This document shows, one piece after another, positions 35,669 through 43,812 of a stretch of DNA of 64,000 nucleotides (positions are counted from its first letter, which is position 1; the number at the start of each line of letters is the position of its first letter). A program made the position numbers and the translations under genes. The stretch covers positions 16,706-80,705 of the forward strand of contig DKAT01000084.1 of NCBI GenBank assembly GCA_002450905.1, written 5' to 3'. The stretch comes from Spirochaetia bacterium UBA6919 (GTDB lineage Bacteria > Spirochaetota > UBA6919). The notes beneath the pieces are model-generated. The model was not told where the DNA came from and ran no database searches. It saw only the letters and a list, made by a program, of their open reading frames with translations.

Positions 35669-36838
35669 CTAATTATTATTTAATCGTGCTTTATATTCAC
35701 GGATCACCGATTGACGATTGACATTCTCCATATCAAGGGATCGCTGAATTGCTTGATCCTCCCAGGCTGGTTGGACTCCGACCTCCCTTGATGCTTTTTC
35801 AAGACTTTGTTTATTGGGATCTTTTACCTTTTCACCCATATGACAGTCATCCCCCATCGTAATAAGAAGGGGTTTATCCTTTCTGGAATTGTTTTGGCGA
35901 TGAACAACGTTGATTAGAAAATCTGTATAACGTCGTGACTGAGGATTCCATACTTCATATCCATCGACATCATAATCAGCCAACAGGATAGGCCAGAATT
36001 GTTCTGGATGTGGTATAATTATACATCCTCCCAGGGCTCTCACCTCCTCGATGATTTCTGATGTCCTGTAGAAGTAATCTTTGGAAAACATTTCTTTGAC
36101 AACACTCTTAACATTCTTAAGAAAGACAATCATCTTATCAACTTGTGAGTCTTCATAAACATCCCTCAGGGATTCGAAATAGTTTATCAATAGCTTATTC
36201 CTGAACATCTCGGGGGTAATATCGTTTTCATACTGATCGATCATCTTTCTTAGCTTATTAGTATTGACCTGAACAATTTTTACCAGATCTGAATCTATGT
36301 TGGATGCTTTAACAGCTCGTTGTAACCGATCATCGAATGCCGGATTGATGATAGTATCGATGAACTCGTTGAGTTGACCATTTCGATATCGATAGGTATG
36401 CTTCAACATGGATTTAAGTGTATCAGCATTCTTTACATTCTCTTCCTTAAAATGAAGGAGAAGCTGTACTTTTAGATTAAATGCTTTTGAAAAGCAATCC
36501 ATCTCAACACCAGCGTATCCTTCATAGGTCATAATGACATTGTGCTGGGTTGGTATAATGAGTCGATCTTCCATAGCGGGGAATGTATTGTGAATACGTT
36601 GTTTTATGATATCCATCGGGATAAATTCCGGATGCCAGTGGAGAGCTATAACAGATTTCTGAGCAGGATGTGTTTTCAAAGGGTTTGTTAGAACATCTTT
36701 TTGGTGTGTAGTAAGTTGAACTGAGGTAATTTTATGAAATGTTTCTATATCCCACCCAGTAATCTCTTCTTTAAAGGAATCTATATAATTATTATCCTTT
36801 ACATTATTTATATTCTTTTTCATTTGATTTCCTTTCAA
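35669..36838 (-). CDS. PHP-domain-like metal-dependent hydrolase
   Basis: 389 residues. PHP-type histidine and acid motifs are spread through the chain: ALHWHPEFIP near residue 65-75, GYAGVEMDCFSKAF near 110, CIIIPHPEQFWPIL near 275 with DVDGYEVWNP, and LLITMGDDCHMGEKV near 345. This order (HxH, E, H, then DxH) fits the PHP superfamily of phosphoesterases. The middle ~120 residues are helical and not recognised. AAGGAAAT precedes the ATG of MKKNINN, 12 bases inside the opened frame, so the start may be 4 residues later than given. It is the second gene of the operon run. Confidence 0.7.
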   Translation of the reverse strand: MKGNQMKKNINNVKDNNYIDSFKEEITGWDIETFHKITSVQLTTHQKDVLTNPLKTHPAQKSVIALHWHPEFIPMDIIKQRIHNTFPAMEDRLIIPTQHNVIMTYEGYAGVEMDCFSKAFNLKVQLLLHFKEENVKNADTLKSMLKHTYRYRNGQLNEFIDTIINPAFDDRLQRAVKASNIDSDLVKIVQVNTNKLRKMIDQYENDITPEMFRNKLLINYFESLRDVYEDSQVDKMIVFLKNVKSVVKEMFSKDYFYRTSEIIEEVRALGGCIIIPHPEQFWPILLADYDVDGYEVWNPQSRRYTDFLINVVHRQNNSRKDKPLLITMGDDCHMGEKVKDPNKQSLEKASREVGVQPAWEDQAIQRSLDMENVNRQSVIREYKARLNNN

Positions 36839-36964
36839 AATGAATGGTATGTTTCTAATACTATGTCATGAAGATAATCATCAGAAATCACTTTTTTATG
36901 AAATAAATATTAATTTATTGTTACGATATAATATTTTATGGATTAGATTGAAGTGAATCCCAGT

Positions 36965-38032
36965 TCAGAAAATGTATAGGAGGGTTTCACGGTGAGGTCG
37001 GAATTTTCCAGTATTCTCATCTCGACCCTGGAGAAGATAATGCTGAGGATCTTTATATGATCTTTCATACAATGATTTGATTTCCCCTTCATGGTTTCGA
37101 TTAATAATCAATCGGAGTTTTGTATCAGAAAAGCGGGATAACATTTCATAATCAGTATTCGTATCTCCCGCAACAAATAACGGCTCGCTGGGTAAATATT
37201 TTTGAATTACCTCGACCTTCCCGTGACGAAATGGGATAGGATACTCCTTGTTATTTATGGTATAAGAGGATAATACCCCGTCATGCTCTTCCAGACGAAT
37301 CCCAAGGACATGATTATTTGAAATACCATATCTAAAAGATTCTGCAAGCCCCTGGACAATATATTCCTGACTGGATGTGATAATATAGATATCGAATCCT
37401 CTATTCCTCATTACTTGAATTAGATCCAGCATCTCATCCTGAATCCGAAGTCCTTCCCTAATCGTATGGCTAATTGGACCCAGCTTTCCCATATCGGCTG
37501 AAACCATCATTTGTGTTTGGATAGACTTATTGACTTCCTTCGTAAAAACTCTTTTCGCTATGGAACGAACTTCATCCCCACTAAATCCCTTTAAAAATCC
37601 TACGACCCACTCATAAGCATATCTCGATTCCAGTCCAGGAGTTTCCTTCAATAGATCATAGAATAGGATTAATTTCACAGTGAAATCTTGATATTCAAGT
37701 AATTTATAAACAGACGACAGATCATTTCCTATTATGAAGGGATATATGCGATTGTAATCCTCTAAAATATCCTGTTGAATATCACTGAGCCTTATTTCCA
37801 ACTCCCCCTCCAATACTCTTACCCCGTTAATCTCTTCAGGAATCAATAATTGAAACTCCTCAGGATTCAGTCGAAACAAGAGATTCTCCACCTGATAGCG
37901 AAATACCGCCTCCCCGATATCTCCGAAGATCACCGTATTGTCCCAGTCAAATACCGCAACCCCCTTTGATTGTCCTATAAATCCTTCAAGAATCATGTGG
38001 TTATGGGGGTACCAGTTGAGTGTTTTAAGCAT
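36965..38032 (-). CDS. HAD-superfamily phosphatase (phosphoserine-phosphatase-like)
   Basis: 355 residues. HAD motif I VAVFDWDNTVIFGDIGEAVF gives Asp29 and Asp31. A large helical cap lies between ~50 and 195. Motif II is IYIITSSQEYIVQG, and motif IV is FVAGDTNTDYEML. It resembles the SerB-like IB subfamily with an enlarged cap. GAGG precedes the ATG, which opens the whole minus-strand run that ends at 29549. A 126-base gap separates it from the PHP gene, so an internal promoter is possible. The substrate is unknown; it could act on a phosphorylated intermediate of the GAK pathway. Confidence 0.75.
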   Translation of the reverse strand: MLKTLNWYPHNHMILEGFIGQSKGVAVFDWDNTVIFGDIGEAVFRYQVENLLFRLNPEEFQLLIPEEINGVRVLEGELEIRLSDIQQDILEDYNRIYPFIIGNDLSSVYKLLEYQDFTVKLILFYDLLKETPGLESRYAYEWVVGFLKGFSGDEVRSIAKRVFTKEVNKSIQTQMMVSADMGKLGPISHTIREGLRIQDEMLDLIQVMRNRGFDIYIITSSQEYIVQGLAESFRYGISNNHVLGIRLEEHDGVLSSYTINNKEYPIPFRHGKVEVIQKYLPSEPLFVAGDTNTDYEMLSRFSDTKLRLIINRNHEGEIKSLYERSYKDPQHYLLQGRDENTGKFRPHRETLLYIF

Positions 38033-38213
38033 ACATTGACCTCTTCATCAAAAATAATCATTCAAACAAGTTTTGAGAACACATTTCAATCGTAACATAT
38101 TTGTAATTATTTCTTAATAAAATATTTATTTTCTTGTAATATCATAGAGATACCATTAATTATTTTTATTACCAGTATGTTATTAATAAACGCATATAAT
38201 ATGGAGATTAATT

Positions 38214-38996
38214 ATGAAAATAGCATGTATTAGTGACCTGCACCTTTCATCGGAAACCACGGCAGATTCTTTTCAGCACAAGGAAAATTGCTTCCTGCAC
38301 TTCCTGGATCACCTCGAAAGCAGTTACGATCAGATCATCCTCAATGGTGATATCTACGATCCCTGTAAGAGCCTGTATGCCTGGCGTTATGAGGATCAAA
38401 TCAGTCAGATAAAAGAACTCTACCCGGCTATCACAGATCGTTTTGTTGATCCAAAATATATCCAGCTAGCTGGAAATCATGATTACGTCCTTGAAGACAT
38501 GGGTTTTAAAGATCATTATACTCATGTGGATGAGGAGAAGACAAAATATATGTTCTTTCATGGACATCAATTGGATAGATTAAGATCCCATAAAGCCCTT
38601 CTAATCGTTCTTACAACCCTGGCTGACTGGCTGGAAAACCTGGGATGGTGTAATGCAGAAGCATATTTAACCTGGTTTGGGGAGAAGATGGGTCAACTCA
38701 TTAATGTTGATGCCAATAAACTCCTGAAAGGTAGGGCAAATGGGGTACTTTTTGGTGACACAAACAAGCGTGTTATTGTGATGGGACACTCCCACCAGCC
38801 TCCAATCAAAGTTGAGTTTAACAATACAATCTATCTCAACTCAGGAGCATGTCTTAGAAAGAGATTAGAGTACGTCCATATCGATACCAACTATCAGGAA
38901 TACGATACCAGAACCTGGAGCGAAACCAATCAATATGGAATCGCCACAAAAACTTATTATAATTCAAAAAAGGAAAAAAAATGCTTGAATATATAA
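38214..38996 (+). CDS. Calcineurin-like metallophosphoesterase
   Basis: 260 residues. All metal-binding motifs are present in order: CISDLHLS, LNGDIYD, GNHDY, FFHGHQLD and MGHSHQPP. Length and GHSHQPP resemble LpxH-like or other small phosphoesterases, but the LpxH signature is not clear. There is no signal peptide, so it is cytoplasmic. GGAG precedes the ATG. It overlaps the downstream glycosyltransferase by 16 bases, so the two are co-translated and may act on the same lipid or sugar-phosphate. It is divergent from the GAK-type operon. Confidence 0.85.
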   Translation: MKIACISDLHLSSETTADSFQHKENCFLHFLDHLESSYDQIILNGDIYDPCKSLYAWRYEDQISQIKELYPAITDRFVDPKYIQLAGNHDYVLEDMGFKDHYTHVDEEKTKYMFFHGHQLDRLRSHKALLIVLTTLADWLENLGWCNAEAYLTWFGEKMGQLINVDANKLLKGRANGVLFGDTNKRVIVMGHSHQPPIKVEFNNTIYLNSGACLRKRLEYVHIDTNYQEYDTRTWSETNQYGIATKTYYNSKKEKKCLNI

Positions 38997-40081
38997 TCAT
39001 TGGGATATTATTTTTTTACACCTTAAATATCTCTGTAATCCTAAGAGGTGTCTATAAAAAATACAAAAAAATCCCCTATGAAAAATTACCAACGGTAACA
39101 GTCATTGTCGCCGCAAGAAATGAAGAAAAAAACATCCTTCGATGCCTTCAATCCCTTGATAAATTAGAATATCCTGAGGGCAAGCTGGAAATAATTATAT
39201 CAAATAATAACTCAGTTGATAATACCGGTAAAATAATTGATGATTTCATCCAGGATAAAACACGATTCATCCATCTCATACCCACAGAAGATGATACCCA
39301 CCTGAAAGGGAAGGCAAATGCACTGGCAAAGGCTATCAATATATCTAAGGGAGAGATTATCGTGACGACAGATGCTGATTGTGCAGTTCCACCAACGTGG
39401 GTAGAAACAATCGCCTCATATTATCAGGATGACGTGGGTATGGTGATGGGATATACCACTCAAGAGACCTATGATCATTTTTCAGGAATGCAAATGATGG
39501 ATTTTATTTATCTTCTAACTATCGCAGCGGGTACTATGAATCTAGATTATGCTCTCAGTGCTATTGGTAATAACATGTCCTATCGCAAAACACTGTACAA
39601 GCAGGTTGGGGGATATGAATCTATTCCCTTCAGTGTTACAGAAGATTTTAAGTTACTACAATGCATCGGTGATTTAAACCAATATAAAATAATTTATCCA
39701 CTGGATCAAAAAGCATTGGTCGTCTCAGAGCCTTGTGAAGATGCCATCACGTTATATCGGCAGAAAAAACGATGGGCTGTGGGGGGTTTAGAATCAGGTG
39801 TACTTGGCTTTCTGGTTCTTACAATTAGTTTTATATCCAATCTAATAATGATTGTATCGCCATTTATCGATTTAATAAGTGGTTTGTTAGCCATCGCTTT
39901 TAAAATGCTCATCGATATAATTGTATTTACCTCTATCCTGAAATCACTAAAATTACTGGACAAGTTAAAATACTTTCTCACGTTCCAATTCTATTTCATA
40001 ACCTACGTAATTTCCCTTCCATTCACGTTAATTAAAAGCAGAAGGGTCATCTGGAAAGATAAGGTCTATGAAGCATCTTAA
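38981..40081 (+). CDS. Membrane-bound family 2 glycosyltransferase
   Basis: 366 residues. One N-terminal membrane segment (~2-20), then a GT-A domain: VTVIVAARNEEKN, TTDADCAVPPTW (DxD), VTEDFKLLQ (catalytic-base ED) and RQKKRWAVGG (QxxRW-type motif). These belong to processive/BcsA-like GT2 enzymes. Two to three C-terminal membrane helices follow (~275-350). It transfers sugar from a nucleotide donor at the inner membrane, perhaps to a lipid. Overlaps the phosphoesterase gene, pointing to a shared glycolipid or envelope pathway. Confidence 0.87.
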   Translation: MLEYIIIGILFFYTLNISVILRGVYKKYKKIPYEKLPTVTVIVAARNEEKNILRCLQSLDKLEYPEGKLEIIISNNNSVDNTGKIIDDFIQDKTRFIHLIPTEDDTHLKGKANALAKAINISKGEIIVTTDADCAVPPTWVETIASYYQDDVGMVMGYTTQETYDHFSGMQMMDFIYLLTIAAGTMNLDYALSAIGNNMSYRKTLYKQVGGYESIPFSVTEDFKLLQCIGDLNQYKIIYPLDQKALVVSEPCEDAITLYRQKKRWAVGGLESGVLGFLVLTISFISNLIMIVSPFIDLISGLLAIAFKMLIDIIVFTSILKSLKLLDKLKYFLTFQFYFITYVISLPFTLIKSRRVIWKDKVYEAS

Positions 40082-40143
40082 TTTAGATCAATTGCATCCA
40101 ATATGGTTTACATTTCAAAAATGAAACCACAGGATAAAGAACA

Positions 40144-40170
40144 ATCGGAATTAAAAATTTTGATTCCGAT
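40144..40170. terminator. 27-base near-palindrome, copy 2
   Basis: ATCGGAATTAAAA-a-TTTTGATTCCGAT pairs over 13 positions with one G-T pair. It lies between the convergent glycosyltransferase (ends 40081) and prfB (ends 40204). It is identical to the element at 27216-27242 except for one base. A bidirectional terminator is likely. Confidence 0.55.
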
Positions 40171-40203
40171 ACTGATTCGTGTTGGGGGTTTTCCAGGAAG
40201 TAT

Positions 40204-41308
40204 TTAATGAGTTAATTTCCATTTAAGAAAAGTTTTAATGCACTCGTCCAGATATCGTCCCTCGAGAAATCCCAGACCGTCGCCGGTTTCAAATCCTGTT
40301 CTGTGATCCTTGACCATTATGTATGGCTGGTAAACATAAGATCTGATCTGGCTTCCCCATGAGATTTCCAGTTTCTCAGCCTGTTTTTTTTCTATCTCAG
40401 ACATTCTTTCTTTCTCATAATGCTGGTATAATCTTGCTCTGAGGACTTTCATGGCGTTATCTTTATTTTTATGCTGGGAACGATCATTTTGACATTGGAC
40501 GACAATACCAGTAGGGATGTGAGTTATTCTTACGGCAGAGTCTGTTGTATTGACGTGCTGTCCGCCAGCCCCCTGTGAGCGATAGGTATCTATTCTTAGA
40601 TCTGTTGGATTAATATCAAATTCAATGTCTTCGTTAATTTCAGGAAATGCAAACACCGATGCAAAGGACGTGTGGCGTCGTTTATTGGAATCAAAGGGGG
40701 ATATACGCACGAGTCTATGGACACCCGTTTCCGCTTTTAATAATCCAAAAGCATAATCCCCTTTGATATGGATTGTAATATTTTTTGTACCAGCTTCTTC
40801 GCCTTCAAGATAATCTACAATATCAATCTGAAAACCTTTATCATCTGCCCATTTCAAATACATCCTCTGAATCATACTTGCCCAATCGCATGCTTCAGTT
40901 CCACCTGCTCCAGCATTTATTGAAAGGAAACAATTACTATCATCATTTGGATCAGACATCATTAAGCTGAATTCAAGATCTTCGTATTTTTTTTGAAGCT
41001 GTTCTACACCTTGTTCAATATCTTTACTAAGGTCTTCATCATTTTCCAGAGTAGCGAGTTCTAATAATTCTTTCATATCATTTAACTCTTTTTTAATGCC
41101 TACCCAAGATTTAATTCCTCTTTTGAGCTTGCTTAATTCGTTTGTGAGCTCATTTGCCTTTTCTTTATTATTCCAAAAATCGCTCTGACTCATCAGATTT
41201 TCAATTTCATTAATTTTTTTTTGCTTGGAATCTAATTCAAAGAGACCCCCAGTGTTCTTGGATTAGCTTCTCAAGATTATGTAATGTTTCATTGCAAGTA
41301 TCCAACAT
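40204..41308 (-). CDS. prfB: Peptide chain release factor 2, with programmed +1 frameshift
   Basis: The gene starts at the ATG 41306-41308 (AGAGG six bases before it) and reads 23 codons to an in-frame TGA at 41239-41237. The shift site is GGGGGT-CT-CTT-TGA: an internal Shine-Dalgarno-like G run, then CTT-TGA, as in E. coli. Skipping the T at 41239 continues as ELDSKQKKINEIENLMSQSDFWNN to the stop at 40204, giving 367 residues, normal for RF2. The GGQ motif lies in SQGAGGQHVNTTDSAVR. RF2 releases peptides at UGA and UAA; low RF2 favours the shift, giving autoregulation. It is followed by the repeated hairpin element. Confidence 0.95.
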
Positions 41309-41336
41309 GGTTAACCTCTTTTATAATAAAAATATA

Positions 41337-41858
41337 TTAAAATCTTAATCCCAGAGTAGGGGTGAATGTGACATATGAATCTCTTAGGAGATGATACCTG
41401 ATATGCATTCCCAGTAACACACTTGATAGCTTAATTTGTGCTCCTATACCTGGGGTGAATCCAAAACTAACTTTATTATCCGTTTCAGAAGGGTTGAATT
41501 CATTTTTCTCATAATTGATTTCACCTCCCAGATCAATAAAGGGCCTAATGTATCCTGCAAGAATTTTTAAAGAAAATCTTAAGCCTGTGAATGCCACATA
41601 TCTAAGGTATATATTAGAAGTATGAAATTGATTCTTCCAACGAATATATGATCCATCGACCCTTAATTGCAAAATACCTAGCGGGACTTCTTTCAGATCA
41701 AATGTAACTCCAATTCCGCCACCGAGTCCAGTATTCCATCCAGACGATAATTCAGTGGCTAGGTGAAACATGCCATCGATTTCATGGGTGTGGGATAATT
41801 GTTTGTTATAAAAAAAAACAACTAGTATTATGATATATAAAATTATTCTTTTTAACAT
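41337..41858 (-). CDS. Small outer-membrane beta-barrel protein
   Basis: 173 residues. The signal sequence (~1-20, MLKRIILYIIILVVFF) is followed by alternating polar/hydrophobic strands with glycine and aromatic residues (NTGLGGGIGVTF, LQLRVDGSYIRW, FIDLGGEINYE, FGFTPGIGAQIKL). The chain ends with an aromatic residue (TPTLGLRF), the usual C-terminal signal for outer-membrane insertion. It resembles OmpX-like eight-stranded barrels. It is related to the proteins at 48515 and 49164. It follows the purH-type gene by 25 bases. Confidence 0.65.
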   Translation of the reverse strand: MLKRIILYIIILVVFFYNKQLSHTHEIDGMFHLATELSSGWNTGLGGGIGVTFDLKEVPLGILQLRVDGSYIRWKNQFHTSNIYLRYVAFTGLRFSLKILAGYIRPFIDLGGEINYEKNEFNPSETDNKVSFGFTPGIGAQIKLSSVLLGMHIRYHLLRDSYVTFTPTLGLRF

Positions 41859-41883
41859 ATTATAATCTGAGGAGATAAATTAA

Positions 41884-42495
41884 CTAACTTTCATGACGGG
41901 GAAATGAATAAAACTTTTTTTCACTTAAATAATTAAATATTATCTGGTCATAATGGGATGTCATTTCAAAAGCCTTTACAGCTAACAAATATCTTAATTC
42001 CTCTGAAACTTCTTTGAATTCCTTGATATCCTTAAGAACTTTTGGATAATCTTCTGGATCACTCACAATAGCGACATGATGAAAATTCTTTGCGGATGCC
42101 CTTAATAGTGCGACTCCCCCGATGTCTATATTCTCAATCACTTCTTCCGGAGATACTTCTCGTTTGTGGATGACTTTTTCAAAGGGATATAAATTAACAA
42201 CAACCAGATCAATTGTATCTATAGATAAGGATTTTAATTCATCCAGATGCTGTTTATTATTTCTCAGGGCAAGAATCCCGCCATGTATTTTAGGATGAAG
42301 TGTTTTTACACGTCCATCGAGGATTTCTTTAGATCCTGTGTATTTTTCAATAGGGGTTACATTAATCCCAGCTTCACTCAATTGTTTGTATGTTCCACCG
42401 GTTGAGATGATTTCTATCCCTAATTGACTGATCTCTTTTGCAAAATCATCAATACCTTGTTTATCGGAGACGGTGATAAGAGCTTTTTTAATCAT
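41884..42495 (-). CDS. purH: Stand-alone IMP cyclohydrolase domain (N-terminal PurH)
   Basis: 203 residues, only the MGS-like IMP cyclohydrolase part of PurH: ALITVSDKQGIDDFAKEI, EIISTGGTYKQL, LDGRVKTLHPKIHGGIL, VVVNLYPFEK, ENIDIGGVALLRASAKN. It ends after FEMTSHYDQIIFNYLSEKKF, just where the AICAR transformylase domain normally begins; typical bacterial PurH has about 510-530 residues. No transformylase remnant follows; the next gene encodes a barrel protein. It closes the IMP ring in purine synthesis, and a separate AICAR transformylase would be needed elsewhere. It could instead be a truncated gene, but the clean end argues against that. Confidence 0.85.
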   Translation of the reverse strand: MIKKALITVSDKQGIDDFAKEISQLGIEIISTGGTYKQLSEAGINVTPIEKYTGSKEILDGRVKTLHPKIHGGILALRNNKQHLDELKSLSIDTIDLVVVNLYPFEKVIHKREVSPEEVIENIDIGGVALLRASAKNFHHVAIVSDPEDYPKVLKDIKEFKEVSEELRYLLAVKAFEMTSHYDQIIFNYLSEKKFYSFPRHES

Positions 42496-42519
42496 AATAA
42501 GTCCTGTAAAATTATTTTA

Positions 42520-43221
42520 TTATTCCAAAGATAATTCCGCATCACTTTTTCGTAAATATGCTGGATTTATTTGAGAATATTTTATTCCTCCCTGATTTAG
42601 ATATAACTTTCTTCCAAATTGAGATAGAGTTACAGCATTGAGTTGGTGAAAATTATGAGGGATTAAAATCATTTTCTCTTTCAAGCTATCCTGCCATATA
42701 TTATAATACATTAAAACACCATTTCCAACGAGAATGAGTTTTTTTTTCAAAGAAATTAATTGATCAATATATTTTTGAGGACTTATATCCAGATATTCCT
42801 CAATTCGTTTGTCATTTTGGTATATTGTCGTATAAATCCGATTTTTTCTTGCATCTAGCATGGGGATAATATAATATTCCTCGCTATATTTTTGTAGAAG
42901 ATAGTTTACATAGATATTTTGCATTAAGATATCCAATGATTTCATGGAAATAATATTTTTTTTAGTGAATTGAGCAAGGGCTCTTGCTGTGGATACACCA
43001 ATTCTCAGAGAAGTAAATGACCCAGGACCTTCATCCACACAAATTAAATCTATATCATTTTTATTAATAGAACAGATTTCCAATGTATTTTTAATCATCA
43101 AAACAATATTTTTTGTGTGTTGCTTGTTTTCATAGACATTCATTTCCCCAAGAACTTTGTCATCTTCTAATAATGCAATACTCAAAACGTCAGTAGCTGT
43201 TTCAATCCCTAGGACAATCAT
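42520..43221 (-). CDS. tsaB: tRNA threonylcarbamoyladenosine synthesis protein TsaB
   Basis: 233 residues. The ASKHA-fold start VLGIETATDVLSIALL, the strand DLICVDEGPGSFTSLRIG and the helix STARALAQ are typical of TsaB. TsaB supports TsaD, TsaE and TsaC in making t6A37 of tRNAs reading ANN codons. The gene overlaps tsaE by 20 bases, so the two are coupled. Confidence 0.92.
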   Translation of the reverse strand: MIVLGIETATDVLSIALLEDDKVLGEMNVYENKQHTKNIVLMIKNTLEICSINKNDIDLICVDEGPGSFTSLRIGVSTARALAQFTKKNIISMKSLDILMQNIYVNYLLQKYSEEYYIIPMLDARKNRIYTTIYQNDKRIEEYLDISPQKYIDQLISLKKKLILVGNGVLMYYNIWQDSLKEKMILIPHNFHQLNAVTLSQFGRKLYLNQGGIKYSQINPAYLRKSDAELSLE

Positions 43222-43654
43222 ATTGATATAGTTTTATCTCCCTTTCATCATCATTTAATATCTTTAATTCAATTATAAGCAAATTGTATTCAAACTCATG
43301 GAGATATTTCTCTCCCCATTCTATTATCAGAACATTATTTTTGGTTATATATTCTTCAATACCCAGTTCACTAAAATCATTTATGCCCTCAATACGATAT
43401 AAATCTATATGACACAAATTAATCCTGTCCCCATCATAGTAATTTAACAGGCTGAATGTAGGACTTGTAATTATCTCATCAATCCCTATCCCACTGGCAA
43501 TACCTTTAGTGAAAGTTGTTTTCCCGCTTCCCAGATCACCAATCAAAAAAATTATTTCTCCCCCTCGTAATTTGTTTCCAAATGCCACTGCATAATTGCA
43601 AGTATCATTGTGTGAATAAGAAATATACTGATCAATGAATTTTTTGGGGATCAT
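43202..43654 (-). CDS. tsaE: tRNA threonylcarbamoyladenosine synthesis ATPase TsaE
   Basis: 150 residues. Walker A is LIGDLGSGKTTFTKGIA (~37-50), followed by TSPTFSLLNYYDG, HIDLYRIEG and VLIIEWGEKY, the standard TsaE order. It binds the TsaB-TsaD complex and uses ATP during t6A synthesis. First gene of the tsaE-tsaB run, divergent from the LptF/G gene. Confidence 0.93.
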   Translation of the reverse strand: MIPKKFIDQYISYSHNDTCNYAVAFGNKLRGGEIIFLIGDLGSGKTTFTKGIASGIGIDEIITSPTFSLLNYYDGDRINLCHIDLYRIEGINDFSELGIEEYITKNNVLIIEWGEKYLHEFEYNLLIIELKILNDDEREIKLYQYDCPRD

Positions 43655-43812
43655 AATACATTCTAATTTAAAATATTTTTTAATCTTCTGTGAAAAATGA
43701 TTAAATTCAATTCAATAGACAATTTTTATTTATTAATATTATTACATATTAACATTGAGTTAATCGATATACGATATTTTATAAAATATAATCATTCTAA
43801 AATTGATATTCT

